Virus record (IMG/VR): IMGVR_UViG_3300020711_000012
Coordinates: 1-52,722 of that record
DNA from: a virus
Reading direction: 5' to 3' (one strand)
Length of the DNA: 52,722 nt
The translations under genes and the position numbers were made by a program. This document shows positions 16,440-23,971 of this stretch, piece by piece (position 1 is the first letter of the stretch; every line of letters starts with the position of its first letter). The notes beneath the pieces are model-generated. The model was not told the origin of the DNA. It worked only from the letters and a program-made list of their open reading frames with translations, and made no database searches.

Positions 16440-17240
16440 ATGTACATCACAGACTTAGGCTATGGCACATTTGCAAAGCCAGAAGCACACATCACATCAA
16501 AGAAGTCTAGGCTCAAAGTCTACGACAGCAAGAACATCTACCTCAAAGACGGAACAAATTTCGAGATAGAATTACACAACCCCACATCGACAAGATACAT
16601 GGCAAAGATCTGGATCAACGGCAAGTTGGTTTCCACGTCTGGCATCGTAATCCCAGCAGGACAACGAGTATACATCGAGAGGTTCATCGATGAGAACGCA
16701 AAGTTCCTATTCAAGACTTTCGAGGTCGACAACGTAGAAGAGACAGTCGAGGCTAGAGAGAAGAACGGACTGGTCAAGGTCGAGTTCTATCCAGAGGTCT
16801 TCAAATTCAATACTGGCACGCTCACAACGATCACGCCTCCTGTATTCTATGACAGCCAAGTATATACTAGCCCAAGCGGAAACATCGTAGGATACAGCTC
16901 TACAAGCTACTACTCATCAACATCATTTGCAAACTCTTCTAACACATTTGCTGGGCCAAACATCAGAACCACTGGGCTAGGAAAGCAGCAGCTCAACGAA
17001 GCAAAGCCAGATTCAGTAGAGACGGGCCGAGTAGCTCAAGGAGAGAAGTCAAGCCAGAAGTTCACAAGCACGACAGGAGACTTCTACACAACACCATACT
17101 ACCGCTACGAGATGCACTTGCTTCCAGAGTCACTGAGAGCCATAGAGGCAAACGAGATCAGGAACTACTGCGGAGAGTGTGGAGTAAGGATCAAGAAATC
17201 AAACTGGAAGTTCTGCCCAAACTGCGGAGAAAAGTTATAG
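16440..17240 (+). CDS. Putative virion-type protein with C-terminal zinc ribbon
   Basis: A 266-residue protein. The N-terminal 115 residues look like a beta-sandwich (alternating hydrophobic strands, FEIELHNPTSTRYMAKIWING). Next comes a Ser/Tyr/Asn-rich flexible region (about 140-185), and a C-terminal zinc ribbon with two CxxC pairs (YCGECG, FCPNCG) ends the protein. The strong Shine-Dalgarno, structured leader and flanking 14-bp inverted repeat suggest high, specially controlled expression. The beta-rich head fits a decoration or host-binding protein, but the role is inferred only. Confidence 0.65.
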   Translation: MYITDLGYGTFAKPEAHITSKKSRLKVYDSKNIYLKDGTNFEIELHNPTSTRYMAKIWINGKLVSTSGIVIPAGQRVYIERFIDENAKFLFKTFEVDNVEETVEAREKNGLVKVEFYPEVFKFNTGTLTTITPPVFYDSQVYTSPSGNIVGYSSTSYYSSTSFANSSNTFAGPNIRTTGLGKQQLNEAKPDSVETGRVAQGEKSSQKFTSTTGDFYTTPYYRYEMHLLPESLRAIEANEIRNYCGECGVRIKKSNWKFCPNCGEKL

Positions 17241-17252
17241 GATCTTAAATAG

Positions 17253-17266
17253 GTTATGGGTGTTTC
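17253..17266 (+). repeat. Right arm of the 14-bp inverted repeat; overlaps a local hairpin
   Basis: GTTATGGGTGTTTC, complementary to 16335-16348. The same bases also lie in a local hairpin AGGTTA/TAACCT spanning about 17251-17273. The sequence can therefore switch between a local and a long-range pairing. Confidence 0.6.
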
Positions 17267-17323
17267 TTTAACCTACTGAAAAGAAAGATTACAAGTTTAC
17301 GAAAATAAAGATTATATTATATC

Positions 17324-17614
17324 ATGAGCAAAATCACACCACTAAATGGGTACTTAGTACTCAAGCCGGTAGAGACATCAGAGGAGATGGTCGGCAACAT
17401 CATACTACCAGACATGGGAAAAGAACGCCCAGAGACAGGAGAGGTCATCGAGACTTCGGGTACGTACAACTACAACTCTGACACTACGATCCCATCAAAC
17501 CTAAAAGTAGGAGATGTAGTTCTTATACCAAAGATGGGCACAACAAAGATCAGCCTTGCAGGAGAGGATTATTTCATTACAAAAGAGACAGAAGTCTTAG
17601 CAATATTAGGATAA
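17324..17614 (+). CDS. groES: Co-chaperonin GroES
   Basis: A 96-residue protein with the GroES beta-barrel pattern (ITPLNGYLVLKPVE, the mobile-loop region with MVGNIILPD, GEVIETSG, LKVGDVVLIPK, DYFITKETEVLAILG). It caps the GroEL ring during folding. The phage groEL follows 370 bases downstream, separated by one small gene and an endonuclease remnant, so the original operon was probably interrupted. Phage-encoded versions often serve the folding of capsid proteins. Confidence 0.9.
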   Translation: MSKITPLNGYLVLKPVETSEEMVGNIILPDMGKERPETGEVIETSGTYNYNSDTTIPSNLKVGDVVLIPKMGTTKISLAGEDYFITKETEVLAILG

Positions 17615-17615
17615 T

Positions 17616-17825
17616 ATGAGCAATCCAACACATTACATGGCATTTTATACAGAAACAAAATCTTCTAAAGATGAGAATGACGTAGAAGTAGTAGATATGC
17701 AGCTTAAACATAAATACATTCCAGAACATCTTAAGGATTTGTATATTGAAAACTTTAGTCATCTTGGATCATCAGTATCAGGTCAAGATATAGATAATTT
17801 TTTAAAATCACACATTACACAATAA
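17616..17825 (+). CDS. Hypothetical protein between groES and groEL
   Basis: A 69-residue acidic protein beginning one base after the groES stop. No recognised family. It is AT-rich relative to groES, like the neighbouring endonuclease remnant and the first 240 bases of groEL. This small block may have arrived with, or been converted by, a mobile endonuclease. Confidence 0.55.
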   Translation: MSNPTHYMAFYTETKSSKDENDVEVVDMQLKHKYIPEHLKDLYIENFSHLGSSVSGQDIDNFLKSHITQ

Positions 17826-17826
17826 T

Positions 17827-17971
17827 ATGACTAAACAAGACATTGCAAAAGTAGCACATAGAAAGTGGATTAGTTTTCGATTATGCTGGAAAGGCTGCAG
17901 AATACTTTAAAGTATCGCCAAGTACAATAACTAAGTGGATTAAAGAAAGTAAATTTAAAATTTTAAACTAA
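17827..17971 (+). pseudogene. Frameshifted remnant of an endonuclease-type HTH module
   Basis: The ATG at 17827 opens a 27-residue frame that stops at 17908-17910. In the +1 frame the segment AAEYFKVSPSTITKWIKESK runs on to TAA at 17969. It closely resembles the C-terminal end of the endonuclease at 43737 (AALYFKISPSLITLYKKQGK). A single frameshift separates start and HTH. I read it as the decayed C-terminal NUMOD1-like end of a homing endonuclease once inserted before groEL. A programmed frameshift or sequence error is possible. Confidence 0.55.
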
Positions 17972-17979
17972 AATAAATT

Positions 17980-19641
17980 ATGAGTAAAACACAAAGTCTT
18001 TCAGGTCAAGAACTAAAAGAAAAACTTCTTGTTGGTATTGAAAAACTAAATATGACTGTATCTTCAACATTAGGACCCGGCGGAAGAAATGTAATACTGG
18101 TAGATTCTACTACTGGAGAAATTAAAATTTCTAAAGATGGAGTTTCCGTCGCAAAAAATTTCCATAAATTAGAAGATGAAATTGAGAATATCGGCGCTCA
18201 ATTAGTAAAGCAGGTATCAATTAAATCAGCGAACGAAGCTGGAGACGGCACAACAACTTCGACTCTTCTCGCGACAAAGATGATCCAAGAGGGAATGAGA
18301 GAGATCCGCCAAGGCACCAATGCGGTAGAGGTCAAGGCTGGCATAGACAAGGCAGTAGCAATGGTCATCGAAGAGCTGAAGAAGTTCTCGGTAGACGTGA
18401 GCACAGAAGAGCAGATCAAGCAGGTTGCGACCATATCAGGCAACAATGACACTGAGGTAGGAGAGCTGATCTCTGCAGCAATAGACAAAGTAGGTCGCGA
18501 AGGTCTGATCACGATAGAAGAATCAAAGACAGGAGAGACTACGCTAGAAGTGGTAGAAGGCATGCAGTTCGACAGGGGATACAAGAGCCCGTACTTCGTG
18601 ACAAACAACACTACTATGACCGCTATCCTCGAAGACTGCTACATCATGCTGTTCGACGGCAGGATAAATTCAGCAGCAGAGATCATACCGTTCTTGCAAA
18701 AAGCAAACTCAGAGAACAAGTCCATACTGATCATAGCAGAAGACTACGGAGACGAGGCGCTTGCGTTGATGATCGTCAACAAGATGAGAGGCGTAGTAAA
18801 GGTGTGTGCGGTGAAAGCCCCAGACTTCGGTGATCGCCGTACGCTGCTTCTTGAGGACATGGCGATACTGACTGGCGGAACGGTAATGTCAAAGAGCAAA
18901 GGGCACAAACTTGAAAAGATAACGCCCCAAGACATGGATAAGTTCTTAGGAAAATCAAGGTTGGCTACAATAAGCAAGGAAGACACGACGATGGTAGATG
19001 GCAAAGGAGACGCAGAGACGATACAAGCAAGGTCTCTGGAGATCAAAGATCAGATAGACAAAGCTCAGTCTTTCTTCGAGAAGGAGAAGCTGCAAGAACG
19101 ACTTGGAAAGCTCATAGGCGGAGTGGCCATCATCAACGTAGGAGGCAACTCTGAGATCGAAATGAGGGAGAAGAAAGACAGGGTAGAAGACGCATTGCTT
19201 GCAACAAAGGCGGCACTGGCAGATGGCATACTTCCTGGTGGCGGTGTGGCTTTGATCAAGGCGATCATAGCGATGAACAGCAAGACTCTGGACTGGAAAG
19301 AGAACGAGAAGATCGGGTTCAAGATAGTCAAAGAGGCGTGCCATGAGCCTTTCAAGAGGATACTCTCAAACGCAGGCATGGACAACTGGTATGAGATCTT
19401 GCACAGCATAAACCAGAAAGACGACCAGTTCACTGCGTATGATGCGAAGAACAAGTGCATAGTCAATGGCATAGCAGCAGGGCTTTTGGATCCTACAAAG
19501 GTGGTAACGTCTTCGATCAAGAATGCTAGCGGAGTCGCCGGTACAGTTTTGACTGTTGAATCGGTGGTTTTATCTATTAAATCTAAAAAGGAACAAGAAG
19601 ACTCAGAAAATTCTTTGGGTGGAATGAATTTAGGAATGTAA
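17980..19641 (+). CDS. groEL: Chaperonin GroEL, phage-encoded
   Basis: A 553-residue chaperonin with the ATP-binding signatures LGPGGRNV, SKDGVSVAK and NEAGDGTTTSTLLA, and GILPGGGVALI near residue 415. It ends in a short Gly/Met tail (GGMNLGM). The first 240 bases and the last 80 bases are AT-rich, while the middle is GC-richer. A second Gly/Met tail lies at the end of the endonuclease gene downstream, showing that a cassette was inserted into the original groEL 3' end. It likely folds phage structural proteins together with the GroES at 17324. Confidence 0.93.
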   Translation: MSKTQSLSGQELKEKLLVGIEKLNMTVSSTLGPGGRNVILVDSTTGEIKISKDGVSVAKNFHKLEDEIENIGAQLVKQVSIKSANEAGDGTTTSTLLATKMIQEGMREIRQGTNAVEVKAGIDKAVAMVIEELKKFSVDVSTEEQIKQVATISGNNDTEVGELISAAIDKVGREGLITIEESKTGETTLEVVEGMQFDRGYKSPYFVTNNTTMTAILEDCYIMLFDGRINSAAEIIPFLQKANSENKSILIIAEDYGDEALALMIVNKMRGVVKVCAVKAPDFGDRRTLLLEDMAILTGGTVMSKSKGHKLEKITPQDMDKFLGKSRLATISKEDTTMVDGKGDAETIQARSLEIKDQIDKAQSFFEKEKLQERLGKLIGGVAIINVGGNSEIEMREKKDRVEDALLATKAALADGILPGGGVALIKAIIAMNSKTLDWKENEKIGFKIVKEACHEPFKRILSNAGMDNWYEILHSINQKDDQFTAYDAKNKCIVNGIAAGLLDPTKVVTSSIKNASGVAGTVLTVESVVLSIKSKKEQEDSENSLGGMNLGM

Positions 19642-19647
19642 AATATA

Positions 19648-19761
19648 GATATTTATTATAGATAGAAAAGTGCCGTAATCATTTATCTATAATAAAACTT
19701 ATTGGTCCATAGAATTATTAGCTATTACGGAGCTGGTATTTTTATAGGACCTTTTTATTTT
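19648..19761 (+). ncRNA. HEG leader RNA, copy 3: hairpin with kissing loop
   Basis: Stem A pairs 19652-19664 with 19684-19696 (13 bp). Loop CCGTAAT (19673-19679) is complementary to ATTACGG (19724-19730), the apical loop of hairpin C (AGCT/AGCT, 19720-19723 with 19731-19734). Stem B is GGTCC (19704-19708) with GGACC (19747-19751), plus ATA/TAT with one bulged A. It ends CTTTTTATTTT directly before the GIY-YIG ATG. Confidence 0.8.
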
Positions 19762-20631
19762 ATGAAACTAATATACATTTATGTTAAAAGAAGCCCCCTT
19801 GGTTTACTATATTTAGGAAAAACTATAAAAGATCCATATAAATATAAAGGGTCAGGTAGTAGGTGGTTAAATCATATTAAATTTCATAATTTTACAAATA
19901 AAGATATTGAGACTTGGATATTACACAAAACTGAAGATAAAGAAGATCTTAAAAAGATAGGAGAATATTATTCTATATTATTTAATATTGTAGAATCTAA
20001 AGAGTGGGCTAATCTTAAATTAGAGAGTGGTGATGGAGGAGGGAGTCCATGGACTCAAGAAAGAAGAGATCTTTTTATTAAGATGTTTTCTGGTGATAAT
20101 CATCCAAATAAATCTATAAAAAATAGAGAGATTTTAAAATTATCATGGACTCAAGAAAGAAAAGATCACGTTAGTAAAATTATTAAAGGCTCTAAGATGT
20201 CTGATGTAGGTAAACAGAAAATTAAAGATTCTTGGACACAAGAGAGAAAAGATAAAATGGCTAAGTTAATAAAGGATGGTAAACATGGAAATTTTGGAAA
20301 GGGGCAGAGTGGGGAAAAAAACGGCATGTTTGGTAAAAGAGGAGCAGATCATCCATCATCTAAAAGAATAGCAGAGAATAATCCTATGTTTGGGAGAATA
20401 GGGAAATTATCAGCTAGATCAAGGCCAATTTCTCAATATAAATTAAATGGAGAGTTTATTAAAAATTGGGATAGTATTGCTGATATTCGTAGATATTATA
20501 AAATAAATAATAGTCATATATCGTCAGTCTGTTCTAATAAGAGAAAAAGTTGTTATGGATATATTTGGAAATATACAAAAAAAGAAGAGAACTCAGGAGA
20601 TGGACTTCAAGGTATGGGAGGAATGATGTAA
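19762..20631 (+). CDS. GIY-YIG homing endonuclease ending in a displaced GroEL tail
   Basis: The ATG at 19762 follows the leader. The N-terminus is a GIY-YIG domain (LIYIYVKRS, LLYLGKTI, KGSGSRW). Next come repeated helical units starting SWTQERKD or PWTQERRD, NUMOD-like segments and a NUMOD1-type HTH ending YGYIWKYTKK. The final residues, NSGDGLQGMGGMM, are not endonuclease-like but match a GroEL Gly/Met C-terminal tail. The protein thus appears to read into the original groEL end left behind by the insertion. Confidence 0.87.
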   Translation: MKLIYIYVKRSPLGLLYLGKTIKDPYKYKGSGSRWLNHIKFHNFTNKDIETWILHKTEDKEDLKKIGEYYSILFNIVESKEWANLKLESGDGGGSPWTQERRDLFIKMFSGDNHPNKSIKNREILKLSWTQERKDHVSKIIKGSKMSDVGKQKIKDSWTQERKDKMAKLIKDGKHGNFGKGQSGEKNGMFGKRGADHPSSKRIAENNPMFGRIGKLSARSRPISQYKLNGEFIKNWDSIADIRRYYKINNSHISSVCSNKRKSCYGYIWKYTKKEENSGDGLQGMGGMM

Positions 20632-20641
20632 GTTTATACAT

Positions 20642-21643
20642 ATGAATATACAGATAAAATTTGATGCTGAACTCTTAAAGCATCTCACTAAATTCCAAAA
20701 CATAACAGACGAAGAGATCGAACAATTGGCATCAGAAGGTGAAGGATTAGACGCTGAACAAGCATTGCTACTACACCTTGAGAGAGACTTTGTTCGATCT
20801 TTCAATAAAGCAGTGGTAGAAGAATTATCAAAACTAAAAAAACCAAACATGGAAGTTACAACAGAAAATGCAGAAGTAGTCTCAAAGAAAAAAAGCAAGT
20901 ACAACACAACAGACTTGGATCCTGAACACACCTTTGAGAGGCATGTGTACCATAGAGACCAGTTTGCTCACTACCTTCGTTGGACTCACGTTCTAAACCA
21001 AGCAACAATAGGTGAGACTATAGCTGACTTCGGTTGTGGTAAAGGAAGCCTGCTTGAGGTGTTTTACCGAAACAAGTTTAAGTGCAAGAAGTATGTAGGG
21101 ATGGACATCAGGAAGAAGACAATAGAAGAAGCAAAAGAAAAGTACAACATGGTGCCGTGGGCAGAGTTTCATGCAGTAGATCTCATACTTGATCCATTTC
21201 CATATGATCAGATCCAAGCAGACAAAGTCATCAGCTTTGAGGTTGCTGAGCATGTGGGAAAGCAAAACATAGACGTGTACCTCCAACACTTTAAAGCATG
21301 TGGAAATGATAACGCGACCTACTACCTTTCTACTCCTAACTACGATGAGAAAGTAGGAGCTGCAGGAAATCACACATACGACTCAGGCGATGGTCGTGGA
21401 ATAGCTGTCCATGAATTTGAGCATAAAGAACTCCAAGCGCACATCGAGAAGTACTTTACCATAGAAAAGAAGTATGGAACATTTGCATCTCAGACGCACT
21501 ATAAGCCCTTGTTAAATGACTGGCAGCAAAAGATGTTCGATGCTCTTAGAGAATACTATGATTCTAATCTTGTTGCAAATATAATGGCTCCATTCTTCCC
21601 TGAGCAGGCGAGAAATTGTCTTTGGGTATTAAAGAATAAATAA
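20642..21643 (+). CDS. SAM-dependent methyltransferase
   Basis: A 333-residue protein. After a charged helical N-terminus (about 95 residues) comes a class I methyltransferase fold with motif I DFGCGKGSLLEVF (about residue 123), GMDIRKKTIEEA (acidic ribose-binding end of strand 2) and SFEVAEHVGK (motif IV region). The substrate is unknown; the layout resembles small-molecule or sugar methyltransferases rather than DNA methylases, since no DPPY/NPPY motif is seen. It lies 10 bases after the endonuclease gene. Confidence 0.8.
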   Translation: MNIQIKFDAELLKHLTKFQNITDEEIEQLASEGEGLDAEQALLLHLERDFVRSFNKAVVEELSKLKKPNMEVTTENAEVVSKKKSKYNTTDLDPEHTFERHVYHRDQFAHYLRWTHVLNQATIGETIADFGCGKGSLLEVFYRNKFKCKKYVGMDIRKKTIEEAKEKYNMVPWAEFHAVDLILDPFPYDQIQADKVISFEVAEHVGKQNIDVYLQHFKACGNDNATYYLSTPNYDEKVGAAGNHTYDSGDGRGIAVHEFEHKELQAHIEKYFTIEKKYGTFASQTHYKPLLNDWQQKMFDALREYYDSNLVANIMAPFFPEQARNCLWVLKNK

Positions 21644-21691
21644 CCAAAAAGATACACTTTCTTAATTCACAGAACATCGTTATACTCTAAC

Positions 21692-21970
21692 ATGAACATA
21701 CTTGAACATGCACAGGACATCGTATACAGAAGAGGCGAAGAGACATCTCGTAAGTATGGTCCGATGAAAGAGAGCATGGAGATAGCCGCATCATTGGCAT
21801 CTAACATGACAGGCAAAGACATATCAGCAAAGGACATGTACCTCTACATGGTAGCTCTTAAACTTTCAAGGGAATCCTATTCAAAGAAATACGATAATAT
21901 TTTAGACGCCATAGCATACCTCACGGCGATGGTAGAACACTACAAAGAGGATTACGATAAAACAAAATAG
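21692..21970 (+). CDS. MazG-like/DUF6378-like small protein
   Basis: A 92-residue helical protein resembling the phage DUF6378/MazG-like group: RRGEETSRKYGPMKESMEIAASL, then KDMYLYMVALKLSRES and a helix with DAIAYLTAMVEH. Such proteins occur with nucleotide-metabolism genes, as here (dUTPase, deaminase). Activity is not established and the full NTP-pyrophosphatase metal site is not evident. Confidence 0.6.
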   Translation: MNILEHAQDIVYRRGEETSRKYGPMKESMEIAASLASNMTGKDISAKDMYLYMVALKLSRESYSKKYDNILDAIAYLTAMVEHYKEDYDKTK

Positions 21971-21973
21971 GTC

Positions 21974-22255
21974 ATGGTAATTTACGCGTTAAAATTTTTA
22001 GGAGTCATCATCTCTATGTTCTTAGTAGATGTATGTTGGGCAAAGTACTTCATATACGTAGGAAAGCATGATCCTATTAAGTCAGCGACACGGGGGTCTA
22101 TGATCATGCTCTTTGGAGCTTTCACAACTATAAATTATGTAGGAGACAGAACCCTGCTCATCGCTGCGATCATAGGCAGTTTCTTAGGAACATATGTAAC
22201 AGTACTCAGAGAAAAAAACAAATCACAGAAAAATGAAGATCACAAAAATTCGTAA
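21974..22255 (+). CDS. Small integral membrane protein
   Basis: A 93-residue protein with a helix at residues 3-22 (IYALKFLGVIISMFLVDVCW), a second near residues 43-55 and a third at about 60-78 (LLIAAIIGSFLGTYVTVL), with a charged C-terminus. Similar short proteins with a conserved Asp and Trp in helix 1 occur in T4-like phages, without known role. It overlaps the dUTPase gene by 23 bases. Confidence 0.65.
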   Translation: MVIYALKFLGVIISMFLVDVCWAKYFIYVGKHDPIKSATRGSMIMLFGAFTTINYVGDRTLLIAAIIGSFLGTYVTVLREKNKSQKNEDHKNS

Positions 22256-22664
22256 TGTCAAAACGCCAGCTCGAGGCACAGGAAAAAGCGCAGGCATAGA
22301 TTTCTTCATCCCAGAAGACTTCAAGTACACTATACTTAGTCCTGGAGAAGACGTCTTGATACCTTCTGGAATCAAAGCAAACGTTCCGGCTGGGTACATG
22401 CTCATGGCTGGGAACAAGAGCGGAGTAGCGACAAAGAACAAACTCATCAAAGGTGCTGAGATAGTGGACGAAGACTACACAGGAGAGATACACATCCATG
22501 TCATCAACGTTGGAAAGATAAACACCATACTAGAACCAGGCAAGAAGCTGATCCAATTCATCCTCGTACCGGTTAGCTATGAAGACGTAGAAGTGGTAGA
22601 TCAGCTCGATGAGAAAGAGACAGAGCGTGGAGCTGGAGGATTCGGATCAACAGGAACTCACTAA
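22233..22664 (+). CDS. dut: dUTP diphosphatase (trimeric dUTPase)
   Basis: A 143-residue protein with the trimeric dUTPase motifs in order: SAGIDFFIP (I), AGNKSGVATK (II), GAEIVDEDYTGEI (III), GKKLIQFIL (IV) and ERGAGGFGSTG (V, the arm that closes over the nucleotide). It hydrolyses dUTP to dUMP, lowering uracil incorporation and feeding the ThyA-type enzyme encoded downstream. It is part of a nucleotide-metabolism block with the deaminase and reductase genes. Confidence 0.93.
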   Translation: MKITKIRNVKTPARGTGKSAGIDFFIPEDFKYTILSPGEDVLIPSGIKANVPAGYMLMAGNKSGVATKNKLIKGAEIVDEDYTGEIHIHVINVGKINTILEPGKKLIQFILVPVSYEDVEVVDQLDEKETERGAGGFGSTGTH

Positions 22665-22674
22665 AATAAAAGTC

Positions 22675-22902
22675 ATGAAAAGAATACTACTCTTAGCATT
22701 GAGCGTGTCTCTGCTATCATCTTGTGCAACACAGAAGTTCAATAAGATCAAGACAAAGGATTACAAGTTCTGTATATGGACTGTAGTAGATAAGGTCGAG
22801 ATAGAGCCAGGTGGATGCGCGTACTACTGGAACAGAGGACAGAGCTCCTTCATAGACAGCTGCGAAAAGTACAACGTAGGAGACACGATAAAACACCAGT
22901 AG
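22675..22902 (+). CDS. Small lipoprotein
   Basis: A 75-residue protein with a type II signal peptide (MKRILLLALSVSLLSSC; lipobox LLSSC) and three further Cys in the mature part. The ATG at 22675 is preferred because it starts the signal peptide. A frameshifted relative with the same ending pattern (C.KY/LYxVGDT) lies at 50106. The lipoprotein may act in the host envelope, for example in exclusion of other phages, but there is no direct evidence. Confidence 0.7.
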   Translation: MKRILLLALSVSLLSSCATQKFNKIKTKDYKFCIWTVVDKVEIEPGGCAYYWNRGQSSFIDSCEKYNVGDTIKHQ

Positions 22903-22904
22903 AT

Positions 22905-23018
22905 TATATTTATTATAGATAATAATCGAATCCGACTCGACTATCTATAATAAACTTATTGACCTATTAATCTATTGTGATGTCGGATATCCTTTAGTTT
23001 TTTAGGTCTTTTTATTTT
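22905..23018 (+). ncRNA. HEG leader RNA, copy 4: hairpin with kissing loop
   Basis: Stem A pairs 22909-22921 with 22942-22954 (13 bp). Loop ATCCGAC (22930-22936) is complementary to GTCGGAT (22982-22988), the apical loop of hairpin C (GAT/ATC). Stem B is GACCTA (22961-22966) with TAGGTC (23003-23008). It ends TTTTTATTTT directly before the HNH ATG at 23019. Confidence 0.8.
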
Positions 23019-23579
23019 ATGGAAAAATTATATAAACACCATATCGTCCCAAGACACTCTGGAAGTACAGATGATCTAAGCAATATAAAATTAGTTACAT
23101 TGTCAGAGCACGCTGAAGAACATAGATTATTGTGGGAAAAAAATAAAAATCAATATGATTATATTGCGTGGAAGTGTTTATGCGGACAAATACCAGTAGA
23201 AGAGGCAATAAATAAAATTCGTTCCATTAATGGCAAAAAGCAAGGTGAGAAAAACGCTCAATCTGGATGGATGTTAAAAATTAGATTGTTGATGAATCCA
23301 AAAGAAACCGGCAAAAAATCAGCTGAATTTTGCAGAAAAAATAAGATTAATTCATTCTTTGATCCAGAAATATTAAAAGAAGTTAGAAAAAAAGGAGGAC
23401 ATGTTCAAGGTAAAAAAAATGCTGAATCTGGACACCTTCAAAGAATTTCAAAATTACCAAGAAAATATACCAAAAAACAGTGGTATTATAATGAAAATAG
23501 TAGTATATTAATAAAAGATGGAGATCCAATTCCAGATGGTTATATAAAAGGTAGAAAATGCCCACACAAAAACAACTAG
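23019..23579 (+). CDS. HNH homing endonuclease
   Basis: A 186-residue protein in which the HNH domain is right at the N-terminus (YKHHIVPRHSGSTDDLSNIKLVTLSEH). Two copies of a GKK..E/K.A.SG segment follow (KKQGEKNAQSGW and QGKKNAESGHL). The start codon follows the structured leader. Its 3' end runs 22 bases into the dCMP deaminase gene, so endonuclease C-terminus and deaminase N-terminus share DNA in two frames. Confidence 0.86.
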   Translation: MEKLYKHHIVPRHSGSTDDLSNIKLVTLSEHAEEHRLLWEKNKNQYDYIAWKCLCGQIPVEEAINKIRSINGKKQGEKNAQSGWMLKIRLLMNPKETGKKSAEFCRKNKINSFFDPEILKEVRKKGGHVQGKKNAESGHLQRISKLPRKYTKKQWYYNENSSILIKDGDPIPDGYIKGRKCPHKNN

Positions 23580-23971
23580 ATCAGGTATACATTAATATAG
23601 CAAAAGAAATATCAACTCTTTCTAAGTGCGAAAGAGCTAAAGTCGGCGCTATTTTGGTAAAAGATGGTAATATTATTAGTATGTCATATAATGGCACCCC
23701 AGCTGGAATGAATAACTGCTGTGAAAGAAATGGATTAACAGTTCTTGAAGTTGTACATGCTGAAATGGGAGCAATACTTAAAGCGGCAAGATCTGGTTAT
23801 GCAGTTGATGGATCTACATTGTATCTTACTCTCAGCCCATGTGTCGACTGTGCAAAACTACTACTACAGTCCGGTATAAAACGCGTACTTTACCTAGAGC
23901 AATACAGGAAGACAGACGGTATAGACTTCATAAAACAATTCATAGAAATTTCCCAACACGATGAGATTTAA
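23558..23971 (+). CDS. Deoxycytidylate (dCMP) deaminase
   Basis: A 137-residue zinc deaminase with the HAE motif (VVHAEMGAIL, near residue 67) and PCVDCAK (near 96). AKVGAILVKDG and YNGTPAGMNNC belong to the dCMP-deaminase branch of the family. It converts dCMP to dUMP. The first 150 bases are AT-rich and the rest GC-richer, with the change close to the endonuclease gene. It overlaps the ThyA-like gene by 11 bases, suggesting coupled translation. Confidence 0.92.
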   Translation: MPTQKQLDQVYINIAKEISTLSKCERAKVGAILVKDGNIISMSYNGTPAGMNNCCERNGLTVLEVVHAEMGAILKAARSGYAVDGSTLYLTLSPCVDCAKLLLQSGIKRVLYLEQYRKTDGIDFIKQFIEISQHDEI

